Assembly (NCBI GenBank): GCA_025041195.1
Contig: JAKCFM010000001.1
Span: forward strand, 2,542,001-2,606,000
Length of the DNA stretch: 64,000 nt
Direction of reading: 5' to 3'
Source of the DNA: Halobacteriales archaeon YIM A00013
GTDB taxonomy: Archaea > Halobacteriota > Halobacteria > Halobacteriales > Haloarculaceae
The first letter of the stretch is position 1; each line of letters begins with the position of its first letter. The position numbers and the translations under genes were made by a program. Positions 51,569-61,331 of this stretch are shown piece by piece. The notes beneath the pieces were generated by a model. That model did not search any database. It was given only the letters and a program-made list of their open reading frames with translations, and was not told where the DNA came from.

Positions 51569-53335
51569 TTAGTACTGCTCCTGAAGCTGCGATTCGATCT
51601 CGTCGGTGAGATCTGCGACGAACGCTTCGGCTTCGTCGTCTGGCGTCGTTGCAATCCGGTTCAGGCGTGGGGCGGCGTCGATAGTGGTGATCTCATCGAC
51701 CGGAACACCGGCTTCGAGCGCTGCGAACGCCTCGTCGTTGAACGCCTTGATTGCCGTGAGGATCTGGAATGTTTTCTCAGGCGGACAGTAGCGATCCACG
51801 TCGTGGAACGCGTTCTGTTGCAACCACGCCTCACGGAGATATCGAGCAACCTCAAGGGTGAGTCGCTGGTCGTCCGGTAGCGCGTCCTTACCGACGAGCT
51901 GCACGATTTCCTGTAGCTCACCCTCTTCGTCGAGCGTATCGATCGCCCACTGGCGCGTCTCCGACCAGTCGGCGTCGATCTCGGCTTCGAACCACGGATC
52001 GAGCTGATTCCGATAGAGCGAGTAGGACTCGTCCCAGTTGATTGCCGGGAAGTGACGCCGCTCTGCAAGATCGGAGTCGAGTGCCCAGAACGTCTTCACG
52101 ATACGCAGCGTGTTCTGCGTCACTGGCTCGGAGAAGTCGCCGCCCGGTGGCGAAACCGCACCGATAACCGAAATCGATCCCTCGGTCCCGTTTGCGTTGA
52201 CGAAGTAGCCAGCGCGCTCGTAGAACTCGGACAGCCGTGCGGCGAGATACGCCGGGTAGCCCTCCTCACCGGGCATCTCCTCAAGTCGCGAGCTGATCTC
52301 ACGCATCGCTTCTGCCCAGCGCGAGGTCGAATCTGCCATCAACGCCACGTCGTAGCCCATGTCACGGTAGTACTCCGCGATGGTGATTCCCGTGTACACA
52401 CAGGACTCACGCGCGGCCACCGGCATGTTCGACGTGTTTGCAATAAGACATGTCCGTGCCATCAGCGGGTTGCCGGACTGTGGGTCGGGCAGTTCAGGGA
52501 AGTCATCGATCACTTCCGTCATCTCGTTGCCACGCTCACCACAGCCGACGTAGACGACGATGTCTGCGTCGGCAAACTTCGCGAGTGACTGCTGAGTCAC
52601 CGTTTTCCCCGAACCAAACGGTCCTGGGATTGCGGCCGTCCCACCCTTTGCGAGCGGGAATAGGCCATCGAGAATCCGCTGGCCAGAAACGAGCGGTTTG
52701 GTCGGTGTCTGTTTTTCGACCGTTGGCCGTGCTTCACGGACCGGCCACTCCTGGCGCATCTTGATCTCTTCGCCGGATGAGAGCGTCGTGACGGTCTCTT
52801 CGACGGTGAATTCGCCCTCCTCGATCGATTCGACAGTTCCACCCTCGTATCCTGGTGGAACGAGGACTTTGTGCTCGATGCTGACGGTCTCGTCGACCGT
52901 CCCGACGACATCGCCGGCGCTGACTTCGTCGCCTTCCTCGACGGCTGGCGTGAACGTCCAGGTTTTCTCCAGATCGATGCCCGGGGCGTCAACACCGCGG
53001 TCGAGGAACGCGCCCATCTGCGATTCGAGCACGTCAAGCGGGCGCTGGACGCCGTCGTAAATCGTGTCGAGCATCCCTGGGCCGAGATCGACCGTCAGTG
53101 GCTCACCGGTGTTTTCGACCGGCTCACCCGGTGCAACGTCTGAGGTCTCCTCGTACACCTGGATTGTCGTTACGTTTCCTTCGATCTCGATGACCTCGCC
53201 CATCAGCCCTTCCTCACCGACGTACACCACGTCGTTCATGCGGGCGCCGAGGTCCGTGGCGGTCACAACCGGACCACTCACGCTGTCGATTACACCGTCG
53301 TCGTCGACGGTCTGTTCCTGTGTTGCCTGACTCAT
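51569..53335 (-). CDS. atpA: A-type ATP synthase catalytic subunit A
   Basis: A 588-residue catalytic subunit. P-loop [17 protein letters not shown] (about 234-250) and the conserved [25 protein letters not shown] and [13 protein letters not shown] are all present. The non-homologous A-type insert lies about 115-190. No intein interrupts the P-loop, a known insertion point in some archaea. Genes F (upstream) and B (downstream) are adjacent. Confidence 0.97.
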   Translation of the reverse strand: MSQATQEQTVDDDGVIDSVSGPVVTATDLGARMNDVVYVGEEGLMGEVIEIEGNVTTIQVYEETSDVAPGEPVENTGEPLTVDLGPGMLDTIYDGVQRPLDVLESQMGAFLDRGVDAPGIDLEKTWTFTPAVEEGDEVSAGDVVGTVDETVSIEHKVLVPPGYEGGTVESIEEGEFTVEETVTTLSSGEEIKMRQEWPVREARPTVEKQTPTKPLVSGQRILDGLFPLAKGGTAAIPGPFGSGKTVTQQSLAKFADADIVVYVGCGERGNEMTEVIDDFPELPDPQSGNPLMARTCLIANTSNMPVAARESCVYTGITIAEYYRDMGYDVALMADSTSRWAEAMREISSRLEEMPGEEGYPAYLAARLSEFYERAGYFVNANGTEGSISVIGAVSPPGGDFSEPVTQNTLRIVKTFWALDSDLAERRHFPAINWDESYSLYRNQLDPWFEAEIDADWSETRQWAIDTLDEEGELQEIVQLVGKDALPDDQRLTLEVARYLREAWLQQNAFHDVDRYCPPEKTFQILTAIKAFNDEAFAALEAGVPVDEITTIDAAPRLNRIATTPDDEAEAFVADLTDEIESQLQEQY

Positions 53336-53370
53336 GTGTTGTGTAGTTCGCTGTGAAATGTGTTCGTCGA

Positions 53371-53712
53371 TCAGGATTCGTCCATCAGATCGATGCCGAT
53401 CGCGCGTTTGATCTGTTCGCGCAGTCCACCGCTTCCAGCACCGCCACCGAGTGTGACGAGCACGGGATCGACGCTCGTTTCGACCGCATTGCGAAGCGTT
53501 CGCGAGAGATGGTCGAGATCCGCTTCGTGCATCACGACAATACCGACGCCATCATCTTCGAGCATCGATTCGACGGCGTCGTCGAGCTTTTCTGGTTTGT
53601 CGTCTTCACTGACGGTTTCGAACCGCCGAATGCCGGCCAGTCGAAAGCCGGTCGTGAACTCTTGACTGCCGATCACGCCGATTTCCTTGCTTGCGGATTC
53701 GTGCTGACTCAT
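53371..53712 (-). CDS. atpF: A-type ATP synthase subunit F
   Basis: A 113-residue central-stalk subunit. It starts [19 protein letters not shown] and has [11 protein letters not shown], the usual GxxxTxGFxLAG-type region, and the conserved middle [16 protein letters not shown]. It overlaps atpC by 4 nt (ATGA). Length matches the family. Confidence 0.92.
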   Translation of the reverse strand: MSQHESASKEIGVIGSQEFTTGFRLAGIRRFETVSEDDKPEKLDDAVESMLEDDGVGIVVMHEADLDHLSRTLRNAVETSVDPVLVTLGGGAGSGGLREQIKRAIGIDLMDES

Positions 53713-54764
53713 ACGATCACCAGCTCCTCTTCGATTTCGTCGGTCGACAGTCCGGCCTGTTTCCCCCTGGCGATTGCCCGGATGTTGTCTACTTCGCGCT
53801 CTTTGGCGCGAATGTAGGCGATCACCGGACAGATCGATAGCGGGAAGCGATTCGTCATCGTGTCGGCGTATTCGAGCAGTGCCTGCTCAAGTGCGCGCTC
53901 GAAGTCGATCAGGCCATCTGCCGATTCGAGCTCATCGAGTGCGCCCGACAGATCGCGTCCGTAGGTGCTCTCGCGGAGATACTCCGTCAGCTGGTCCGGA
54001 TTCTGGGTCAGCTGACGCAACTGGTCTGCGTCAAACAGCCGCCCGTCCGGAATGAAATACTCGCTCGGGTCGATCTCCGCCCCGCTGCGTGCCAATCGGA
54101 GCGCGTTCCGGACGTTCCGGAAGTCGATTTCTGCACGGAGCAACTGGACGTACATCGCGGTTCCCTCCGATGGCTCTCGTGGAAATCCACCGAGCATATC
54201 CGAGTAGAACGCGCGATCGACGGCGTTCTCCAGTGCGACGAGCACGCCCGTCTCTTCGTACACCTCGTAGGCATCCGCAAGCGCGGGTCCGTACAGCGTC
54301 TTCGAAAGCTGCTCGACGACCGAATCGATTGACGTGCTCTCGACGAGGCGATCGAGCATCGCATCGGAGAACTCGCCGGCACGGATCAGGTCGTCCTGAA
54401 TCTCCTGGGTCTCCGAGTCGGTGTAGACACCACGGATGATCGTTTTGATGTTCCACGCGTCGAATTTCCGCAGATAACTGGCGATATACTCGTTCAGCTG
54501 GCCGTCGGCAAATCGCAACAGATCGTCAAAATGTTTCGCCAGGTTTTCGTTGAGCGCATATTCGATGAGATCGACGCCATCGTAGCGCGATCCGAGCGCG
54601 TTCATCTCGGTTTCGTACTCGGATTCTTCCATGAACCGGGCGATCTCGCCCGGGCCCATGCGGATGAGTTTCCGATAGTCGTTCTCGTCGAACAGCGCCG
54701 CTCTGCGTGATCGAACGCGGGCAGTGACGTAGCTGTAGTTCGCTGAGCCGACTGTCGTGTTCAT
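53709..54764 (-). CDS. atpC: A-type ATP synthase subunit C
   Basis: A 351-residue helical subunit (V-type d homologue) linking the A1 stalk to the K ring. Family features: SANYSYVTARVRSRRAALF at the N-terminus, NIKTIIRGVY, and the C-terminal ICPVIAYIRAKEREVDNIR. It overlaps atpE and atpF by 4 nt each, so it is translationally coupled. Confidence 0.93.
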   Translation of the reverse strand: MNTTVGSANYSYVTARVRSRRAALFDENDYRKLIRMGPGEIARFMEESEYETEMNALGSRYDGVDLIEYALNENLAKHFDDLLRFADGQLNEYIASYLRKFDAWNIKTIIRGVYTDSETQEIQDDLIRAGEFSDAMLDRLVESTSIDSVVEQLSKTLYGPALADAYEVYEETGVLVALENAVDRAFYSDMLGGFPREPSEGTAMYVQLLRAEIDFRNVRNALRLARSGAEIDPSEYFIPDGRLFDADQLRQLTQNPDQLTEYLRESTYGRDLSGALDELESADGLIDFERALEQALLEYADTMTNRFPLSICPVIAYIRAKEREVDNIRAIARGKQAGLSTDEIEEELVIV

Positions 54765-55345
54765 TGGTCTGATTCGAACAGCTGTTCGCTGACCTCGCGA
54801 AGATTGTCGTCCCAGACGTCCTCGAAGACCGAATCGAACGTGTTGTTCACCCGAACGCGTGATTCATCGCTTTCGAGTACGACACCGCCGAGACAGTCGC
54901 GCTCGCCGGCAAACTCGAACTCGGGGAACTCCGATTCGATGATCGATTCGATCAGCTCCTGGTCGTCGCCACGACCGTAGACGCGAAGCTCGTCGTCCTC
55001 GAACTCCGCTGCGCCGTCTTCGAGCAACGCACGGGTCAGCTCTTCGCGGCCGTCTTCGCGCGTGGCGAGCCGTTCACGAGCGCTCTCTCGGACGCTTTCG
55101 AGCACGTCACGGCGAGCGCCGAGTCGGTCCTGTTTTGCTTCGAGCTTTGCACTCGAGAGGCGCTGTTCACGCTCCTGTTCGATCGTTCGCTCGACCTCAC
55201 GCTCGCGCTCTTCGACGATTCGATCGGCCTCCTCGTTGGCGTCTGCGATGATCTCGTCGGCCTCCTCGTTGGCCTCCTTTCGAATCGTGTCTGCACGCGC
55301 GCGGGCTTCGTCTCGAATGTCCTCTACAACCGTATCAAGGCTCAT
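54761..55345 (-). CDS. atpE: A-type ATP synthase subunit E
   Basis: A 194-residue peripheral-stalk subunit. An N-terminal coiled coil of about 90 residues (RARADTIRKEANEEADEI) pairs with subunit H, and the globular C-terminal half contains ESEFPEFEFAGERDC and GGVVLESDESRVRVNN. It overlaps atpC by 4 nt. Confidence 0.92.
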   Translation of the reverse strand: MSLDTVVEDIRDEARARADTIRKEANEEADEIIADANEEADRIVEEREREVERTIEQEREQRLSSAKLEAKQDRLGARRDVLESVRESARERLATREDGREELTRALLEDGAAEFEDDELRVYGRGDDQELIESIIESEFPEFEFAGERDCLGGVVLESDESRVRVNNTFDSVFEDVWDDNLREVSEQLFESDQ

Positions 55346-55373
55346 AATGTCGGTAGGGAAAGTACGCCGCTGT

Positions 55374-55649
55374 TTAGATAATGAAGACGACCACGAGGCC
55401 GAAAATGACGATCGTTTCCGGAATGACCGTCAGAATCAGCCCTGAGACGAACATGTCGTCGTCTTCGGCGATGGCACCGACAGCTGCCGAACCGATCGAT
55501 CGCTCTGCCATGCCAGCACCGATTGCAGACAGCCCAAAGCCAATTGCTGCTGCGCCTTCTTTGGTGAGCATCGGCTGATTCGCCGCGCCTTCTGCTGCCT
55601 GCATCACTATCGAACTGATGTACGCCAGTGTGAGTTGTAGCTCAATCAT
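55374..55649 (-). CDS. atpK: A-type ATP synthase subunit K (c-ring proteolipid)
   Basis: A 91-residue two-helix proteolipid forming the ion-translocating ring. The first helix includes AAAIGFGLSAIGAGMAERSIG and the second LTVIPETIVIFGLVVVF, in which the Glu of IPET is the proton- or sodium-binding carboxylate. It is not directly joined to atpI: a 321-nt gap with a TATA-like element precedes it. Confidence 0.93.
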   Translation of the reverse strand: MIELQLTLAYISSIVMQAAEGAANQPMLTKEGAAAIGFGLSAIGAGMAERSIGSAAVGAIAEDDDMFVSGLILTVIPETIVIFGLVVVFII

Positions 55650-55970
55650 TGTTGTGAGTGGTCCTAGTGGTTCGCTTGTTTCCGAACAGCCGGATATAGC
55701 TATACAGAACCCATAAAGGTTCTCAAACTGATTTTGCTAAAAATGAACGATCCCCGTCCTAGCGAGGCTGTTGTGTAGATTCATTATGAATTACGCCCGC
55801 GTTTTTGAAGATTATTACCAAAATTTCGCTGGTGTGTGGTAAAATTTGGAACAATCAATAGACATGCCGTCCGAATGGTCGTCAATGCGACCTGTTGGGA
55901 GAATAGATTCGGTTCTGGACTGCTCGCTGCCAAATCGGAATATGTTAGAAATGGAAAGTGAGATCGAACG
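55650..55970. other. 321-nt gap between atpI and atpK with a promoter candidate
   Basis: No ORF is convincing. On the minus strand tttatgggttctgtata (about 55700-55716) is TATA-like and lies about 55-65 nt before atpK, which would give a short leader. The rest is non-coding and moderately AT-rich. The gap suggests that atpK and later genes can be transcribed apart from atpH-atpI. Confidence 0.5.
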
Positions 55971-58181
55971 CTACTCTTTGTTGGTGAATTTCCGAACGTA
56001 GCCGAACGGTTCGTACTTCTCACCACCGCCGTCGTAGAACTTCTGGAAGAACTCCACCCACTCAAGACGAATGGACTGCAATCCGGCGCTCGTCAGCCCA
56101 AGCGCGAGCACGAGGAGATGTGCGAAGATCAAGATCGCGATGCCAGCGATGGCACCGACAAGCAGCTCTGCGCCCGACCCGTTCACGAGGCCGGGGAAGA
56201 TCATTTCTGCGTGGTGATCTGCGGCAATTTTCGCTGGCGTTTTGTCGCTGAAGAAGATGAAGTGATAGACGTCACCGTGTCCGTGGTCGGACTGATACGC
56301 ACCGAACACGAGCAGGTTTGCAGCGAACGCCATCCCTGCCTTTGCGATCAACACGGCTGCAAGCCGTGTGTACGACAGGATGTCTGCAACGACCTTGAGG
56401 AAGGCCGCTTCGATGAACTCGGCGAGCTCCGTCGTCGCAACGAGCGCGAGGCCAACGAAGAACAGCCCGATACCGACGAGTCCAATCGTTTCTGGAAGTC
56501 CCGTAAAGCCAAGCTCCAGTGGATGGCCGCTGAACACACCGTGCTCGGACGTCACGATGAAATCCGGCGTGAGACCGAATGGTGGCGTGTTTGCGAACAC
56601 CCAGGCCCAGAAGCCGATCAACATCATCAACCAGGAACCGGATTCCCGGATTGCATCGCCAACGCCGTGCTGGAGATGCTCGTAGAACGAGAACAGATAG
56701 CCAATGCTCTGGTGAACGATACCGAACACGAGCGAGAGGACGATCCAGAGGCTCGCATAACTATCATGGGCTGGGATCAGTCCTTTGTGCATCGGCGGAT
56801 TGCCGCCCCAGACGAGTTCACCGAGCTGGTGGAGTCCGAAGATTTCGCCGTAGAAGATGCCGAACACACCCGTGAAGATGCCTGCCCAGAGCGCCACCCG
56901 ACCGAGATCAGCGACAATGCCGTCGAACTTACTCGCAATGAAATAGCCAATCCCAGCGTACAGCAGTCCGTAGCCCAGATCGCCGATCATGAAGCCGAAC
57001 ATGAACGGGAACGTCAGGAACATGATCAGCGACGGATCGAGTTCCGTGTAGCTTGGGCGGCCGTAGGAATTCACGAGCGATTCGAAGGATTTGACCGGTG
57101 TCGGATTGCTCTGAATTGAGGGCGGCTCGGAGTAGCTCATCGTTGCTTCGGTGCCACCGTCAGTCCGTGCCGCTTCGCCGCCATCTGTGGCGGTTGCGGT
57201 CGGCTCTGCGCCACCGTGTGAACCGGAGCCGTCCATCCCTTCGCGATCGACGATATGTCCGTCGCTGTTGTACGACGCACGCTCTAGCTCGTCGATCTCG
57301 ATCCGATCGCCGACCGAATCGTGGAGCGTCTCGACGAACTCGCCGAATCGACTCGTCGGAATCCAGCCCTCTGCAACGAACGCGTTTTCGGTCGTCGCAA
57401 ACGAGAGCGGCGCTTCAGTTCGCTGCACGTCGATCGCCAGCTTCTCTTCGGCCGCAAGCAAGAAATCACCGTGTTCGAGCCGGTGATTTTCCATCTCGTC
57501 CTCGACGGTCCGTTGTTTCGATTCGAGCTGCTGGCGCTCGTGTTGTAGCTGTTCGACGTACTCGGAGGGATCGCTGTCGGCCTCTGGAACGTCAAGTGCG
57601 GTGAACGAGGAGCCGACGAGCTGCTCTTCGAGATCGTCTTCTCTCGCTGCGACGGCGATCACGCCGTCTTCGTCGAACAGCTCGTACGTCGAAATCCCGG
57701 CATCTGCGAGCGTCGCTTCGACACCGGAAACGGACCCCTCACCGACGACAACAGAGATCGAGTCGTAGCCGGAGAGTAGCTCAAGATCGATGCCGAGCGT
57801 TGCGAACGGCTCCATCGCGTCGATCTGTTCGTCGACGCGGCGTAGCTCATCGTTCAGCTCGTTGCGCCGGTCGTCAAGCTCGTTGACGGTCTCGCGAATC
57901 TCCTCAAGCTCGGTCTCAAGCGCTTCGTCGGTGACGAGCCGTCCTGGACCCGCATCCGCTTCGTCCACGCCGAGAATGCTCTGGAGCGAGCGCACCGTGA
58001 CGAGCTTTTCGGCGGCGTCGTCAGCTCCCTCGATCGGGTCGCCCGGCTCGAACCCGTCCCATGCGCCGTCGTAGTCGGTCATGTGCAACAGACGCATGTC
58101 GTGAATCGTCCCGATCACGGCGTCCATCACTGACTGTGCGCCGGTGACCGACACCCGGCTCATTCGCTCAGGTCTGAGCAT
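55971..58181 (-). CDS. atpI: A-type ATP synthase subunit I (a-subunit)
   Basis: A 736-residue membrane subunit starting MLRPERMSRVSVTGA. Residues about 1-360 are the soluble stalk-binding part with coiled coils (ELEEIRETVNELDDR); then about eight membrane helices follow with the ion-path arginine region near FADILSYTRLAAVLIAKAG-like sequence (here VVADILSYTRLAAVL). A Gly/Ala/Thr-rich linker of about 40 residues near 315-360 is a haloarchaeal extra. It overlaps the end of atpH by 14 nt. Confidence 0.94.
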   Translation of the reverse strand: MLRPERMSRVSVTGAQSVMDAVIGTIHDMRLLHMTDYDGAWDGFEPGDPIEGADDAAEKLVTVRSLQSILGVDEADAGPGRLVTDEALETELEEIRETVNELDDRRNELNDELRRVDEQIDAMEPFATLGIDLELLSGYDSISVVVGEGSVSGVEATLADAGISTYELFDEDGVIAVAAREDDLEEQLVGSSFTALDVPEADSDPSEYVEQLQHERQQLESKQRTVEDEMENHRLEHGDFLLAAEEKLAIDVQRTEAPLSFATTENAFVAEGWIPTSRFGEFVETLHDSVGDRIEIDELERASYNSDGHIVDREGMDGSGSHGGAEPTATATDGGEAARTDGGTEATMSYSEPPSIQSNPTPVKSFESLVNSYGRPSYTELDPSLIMFLTFPFMFGFMIGDLGYGLLYAGIGYFIASKFDGIVADLGRVALWAGIFTGVFGIFYGEIFGLHQLGELVWGGNPPMHKGLIPAHDSYASLWIVLSLVFGIVHQSIGYLFSFYEHLQHGVGDAIRESGSWLMMLIGFWAWVFANTPPFGLTPDFIVTSEHGVFSGHPLELGFTGLPETIGLVGIGLFFVGLALVATTELAEFIEAAFLKVVADILSYTRLAAVLIAKAGMAFAANLLVFGAYQSDHGHGDVYHFIFFSDKTPAKIAADHHAEMIFPGLVNGSGAELLVGAIAGIAILIFAHLLVLALGLTSAGLQSIRLEWVEFFQKFYDGGGEKYEPFGYVRKFTNKE

Positions 58182-58500
58182 GAACGGTCTCCTCGAACGT
58201 CGCAAGGATCTCTTCGATCACTGCGTCCTCCCGCTCGCTCGCGGTCGCTTCGAGGCGGTCGCGCTCGTCTGTGCCATCCTCGATGATTGATTCGCGCTCG
58301 GCCTCAATTTCTTCGCGCGCGTCGCTGAGCTTGCGCTCGGCGATCTCCTCGGCGTCACGGTCAGCCTCAGCGCGGATCTCTGCAGCCCGGTCGCGGGCCT
58401 CGGCGACGATCTCCTCACGGTCGGCTTTCGCCTCCGCGACGATGTCGTCTACGTCGCCTTCGGCCTGTTTGATTCGATCCAGAACCTCGGGTCTGGCCAT
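58168..58500 (-). CDS. atpH: A-type ATP synthase subunit H
   Basis: A 110-residue coiled-coil subunit of the peripheral stalk. It begins MARPEVLDRIKQAEGDVDDI and is almost wholly heptad-like Ala/Glu/Arg helix (AEIRAEADRDAEEIAER). Pairs with subunit E. First gene of the ATP synthase operon; its end is overlapped 14 nt by atpI. Confidence 0.9.
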   Translation of the reverse strand: MARPEVLDRIKQAEGDVDDIVAEAKADREEIVAEARDRAAEIRAEADRDAEEIAERKLSDAREEIEAERESIIEDGTDERDRLEATASEREDAVIEEILATFEETVHAQT

Positions 58501-58588
58501 AGTTATATCATGATCGAGTTGGATCAGCGGCTATTTGGGCGTTGCGAAGTCCCTCGTCACAAACGGCGAGTCCGTCGCCGTCGCTCAC

Positions 58589-60013
58589 TCACTCACTGGT
58601 GTACGGAGCAAAAATTTCGGAGAACTCGTACTCACTCTGTTCGATCCCGCTTCGGGTGGGTGAGACCATCCCAGAACCGGTGCCACTGTCCCGGTCGACC
58701 GACCAGAACGAGAGTACTCCCACACCGTGCTCGCTTGCGAAGTTGCGCACACGATTGGCGTCCTCCTGGTAGAACGTCCCACCAGCGTTGTTGACGCCGA
58801 TCATCGGCGTGATGCCGACCATCTCCCAGCAGTCGCTGGCCGATTTCGTCTCGAACAACGATTGAAGCTGTTCGTGCAGCTTCGTCGCCGACTGAATCAC
58901 CGTGTCAGCGTTTGGCTCGACCCATCCGTAGTTCATCGTCATGATGTTGACCGTCTCAATGGTGACGCCGGCGTCGATCGCATCGGTAATGACCGACCGG
59001 CCCTGCGAGTTCAACCCCCGTGTGGTCGCTGGGAGCGTAAAGCCGACGGAGACCTCCGGCCGTCGCCGCTGGAGTTCCGCCAGTGCCTTGTTCCGCCGAC
59101 GAACGATACTCATGTCGAACTGCTCCTCGTCAATGTCAAGCGTCGTTGCCCCTGTCGCGTCGACGACTGCCTCGAACCGATCGGCAAGCGTCGTAACGTC
59201 TGCGTTTTTCGCCGCGAGATACGGCCCCGCAGCCCCGCCAAAGGCAACGACGACGTCTCCGCCACGCTCTCGCAACGCCCCAATCTCTGCCGATAACTCG
59301 CTTTCCCCGACGATCATCGAACTGCTACCATCCCAGGCCGGCGCACCAGACGCGGTTCCCAGGACGAACGCGAGATGGAAGTAGTCGGTTCCTGTGCGGT
59401 CTGCCAGCTGCGTGAGCCCGACACCACGCTTGGTTGTGACGTGATCATACGGTGCGAACACCTGCGGAGGAAGCGGTGAACCACTGGGTTGTGGCGTTTC
59501 GCCGGAGTCCGCTGTTTCGACGACTATCGACGTCGTTGTGGTGTCAGAATTGGCCCCGTCACTCACTCGCAGTTCAACCGTGTACTCCCCTGGAGAGTGA
59601 TACTGATGCGTTAGAGCAGGACTACTCGCCGTGGCACCGTCGCCAAACGCCCACTCATACGTTTCAATCGCTCCCTCTGAGCCGCTTGCATCGAACGTCA
59701 CCGGCTCTCCAACCGGCACCGTGCCGTGGGAGGCAGTGATACTGGCCGTTACCGTCGGGTCATCCGTTCCGCCACCGCCGGAGTCCGAAACCACGGCCCA
59801 GAAAACCGATTGTGGCGTCGGCTCAGCGTTTCGAGAGGCAATTTCTGCCTCCCAGATCTTCCCATTGTAGGATACCTTCGCACCAACCTGATACAGCTGG
59901 ACGGGATCCCATTCCGGCGGCGTCTCCGTGGCCGATGCTCCGGTTGAAGCAACGGTGAGCGATGCGACGACGGCCGATGCGTTGCGCAAATAGCTCCGTC
60001 TACTCTGTTTCAT
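58589..60013 (-). CDS. Tat-exported GH18 chitinase-like protein with CBM5/12 and PKD domains
   Basis: A 474-residue secreted protein. The Tat signal is SRRSYLRNASAVVASLTVA; a carbohydrate-binding CBM5/12 (about 33-75, aromatic WDPVQLYQVGAKVSYNGKIW) and a PKD domain (about 87-167, WAFGDGATASS) follow. The catalytic part (about 185-470) is GH18-like: TTLDIDEEQFD carries the DxDxE set (Asp293, Asp295, Glu297), and NIMTMNYGW is another GH18 strand. It probably binds and cleaves chitin or a related GlcNAc polymer. The motif lacks the first Gly/Asp of the classical DGxDxDxE, so activity is likely but not certain. Confidence 0.86.
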   Translation of the reverse strand: MKQSRRSYLRNASAVVASLTVASTGASATETPPEWDPVQLYQVGAKVSYNGKIWEAEIASRNAEPTPQSVFWAVVSDSGGGGTDDPTVTASITASHGTVPVGEPVTFDASGSEGAIETYEWAFGDGATASSPALTHQYHSPGEYTVELRVSDGANSDTTTTSIVVETADSGETPQPSGSPLPPQVFAPYDHVTTKRGVGLTQLADRTGTDYFHLAFVLGTASGAPAWDGSSSMIVGESELSAEIGALRERGGDVVVAFGGAAGPYLAAKNADVTTLADRFEAVVDATGATTLDIDEEQFDMSIVRRRNKALAELQRRRPEVSVGFTLPATTRGLNSQGRSVITDAIDAGVTIETVNIMTMNYGWVEPNADTVIQSATKLHEQLQSLFETKSASDCWEMVGITPMIGVNNAGGTFYQEDANRVRNFASEHGVGVLSFWSVDRDSGTGSGMVSPTRSGIEQSEYEFSEIFAPYTSE

Positions 60014-60205
60014 AATTGCAGTTTGTATGACGATTATCCCCCAAAATCCTCACACGTGGCCCGAAACATATTGTCTATTGATAAAAAGCATTGCTATTTC
60101 TCCCCATTACTAACATTTCATAATTATATTCAACTGATATTTGTGTCTGTCCGAGAGTCACAGTCAATCCGCAGCGTTAATTTACTCTGTTGCGAAGGGT
60201 AGCCG

Positions 60206-60820
60206 ATGGGAATCCTCGAGAACAAGGGTCGCGCTCGCGTTTTCTACAAGTATCTCTCGAAGGTGTACGACGAGGTGAACACGTTCATCTGGACGGAGCA
60301 GATGCGGACTGAGGCGCTCGGTTTGCTCGAGATCGAACCCGACGATCGGGTGCTGGATGTCGGCTGTGGGACGGGCTTTGCCACCGAGGGGTTGCTTGAG
60401 CACGTCGATGGGGTGTATGGGCTGGACCAGTCGGCCCATCAGCTAGCGCAGGCGTACGATAAGTTCGGCAAACGTGGGCCCGTCCAGTTCCACCGCGGCG
60501 ACGCAGAGCGATTGCCGTTTGCCGACTCGACGTTCGATATCGTCTGGTCGTCCGGCTCAATCGAGTATTGGCCGGATCCGGTGACTGCGCTTGCGGAGTG
60601 TCGGCGCGTCGTCAAACCGGAGGGACAGGTGTTGATCGTTGGGCCGAACTATCCGAATCGGACGCTGTTACAGAAACTCGCCGATCTGATGATGCTGTTT
60701 TACGACGAATCCGAGGCCGATCGCATGTTCGAGGCCGCGGGCTTTTCGTCATTCGAACACCATCTCATGGGGCCACCTCACAGTCCGGAGATCGCCATCA
60801 CGACGGTTGCAACGCCGTAA
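60206..60820 (+). CDS. UbiE-like SAM-dependent methyltransferase
   Basis: A 204-residue protein. Motif I is VLDVGCGTGFATEGL (about 49-63), the acidic residue is in YGLDQSAHQ, motif II/IV is FDIVWSSGSIEYWPD, and LAECRRVVKPEGQVLIVGP is motif III. The N-terminus (FYKYLSKVYDEVNTFIWTEQ) resembles MPBQ/MSBQ-type methyltransferases of quinone synthesis. Respiratory quinone methylation is thus plausible but unproven. ttaattta about 25 nt upstream is a TATA candidate. Confidence 0.85.
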   Translation: MGILENKGRARVFYKYLSKVYDEVNTFIWTEQMRTEALGLLEIEPDDRVLDVGCGTGFATEGLLEHVDGVYGLDQSAHQLAQAYDKFGKRGPVQFHRGDAERLPFADSTFDIVWSSGSIEYWPDPVTALAECRRVVKPEGQVLIVGPNYPNRTLLQKLADLMMLFYDESEADRMFEAAGFSSFEHHLMGPPHSPEIAITTVATP

Positions 60821-60828
60821 TTTTCCAG

Positions 60829-61290
60829 CTATACGCTGATTCTGATTCGTTCGACGATCCGTTCATTGTCGAACAGGCGGATCGTCACCTGATCGCCAGG
60901 ACGGATTCTCGTGTTCGTACTGGCCAGTCCGATCGTCGCCGTCGTTCCGGCGTGCCAGCGACCCCTGAAGGCGGCGTTGAACGGGCCTGTCGGTCCGCTC
61001 GCAAACCCTTTCGCGGCGAAAAATGGAATCGGTGGCTGGTGGTCGATCGGGACGCCATTCACGCTGATTCGGAGTCCGAGCCGCTCTGGTTCGAGTGGGC
61101 GACCGCTATGGTGGGTGAGCGCGATCGTCTGTTCGGTCGAATCGACTGTGGCCGTGATGTGGACCGACGCTTCAGTGGGTGCGGCGGGTTCAAATGCCAG
61201 CAATGTACCGGCGACGATCGAAACGAGCACAAGGACGATCGCAAGACAGAGCACGACTCCCAGGACCGATGATTGTCCTCGATCGCGCAT
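60829..61290 (-). CDS. Type IV pilin-like protein
   Basis: A 153-residue protein whose N-terminus MRDRGQSSVLGVVLCLAIVL is that of haloarchaeal pilins: a short basic leader, RGQSSV-type processing site before the hydrophobic helix, then a soluble beta domain. The mature body (SVHITATVDSTEQTIALTHH) resembles DUF1628-class pilin domains. It would be processed by PibD and assembled in a type IV pilus or remain membrane-bound. No pilus ATPase or PilC gene is nearby. Confidence 0.82.
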   Translation of the reverse strand: MRDRGQSSVLGVVLCLAIVLVLVSIVAGTLLAFEPAAPTEASVHITATVDSTEQTIALTHHSGRPLEPERLGLRISVNGVPIDHQPPIPFFAAKGFASGPTGPFNAAFRGRWHAGTTATIGLASTNTRIRPGDQVTIRLFDNERIVERIRISV

Positions 61291-61331
61291 GTACGCGTGT
61301 GGATCTGTCCTCGTTCAAAAACCTTCGCCGG

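Noticed and set aside
55784-56065. A minus-strand ORF of 93 codons running into atpI
   Set aside because: It reads through the start of well-defined atpI coding DNA in another frame and has Ser/Arg-rich shadow composition.
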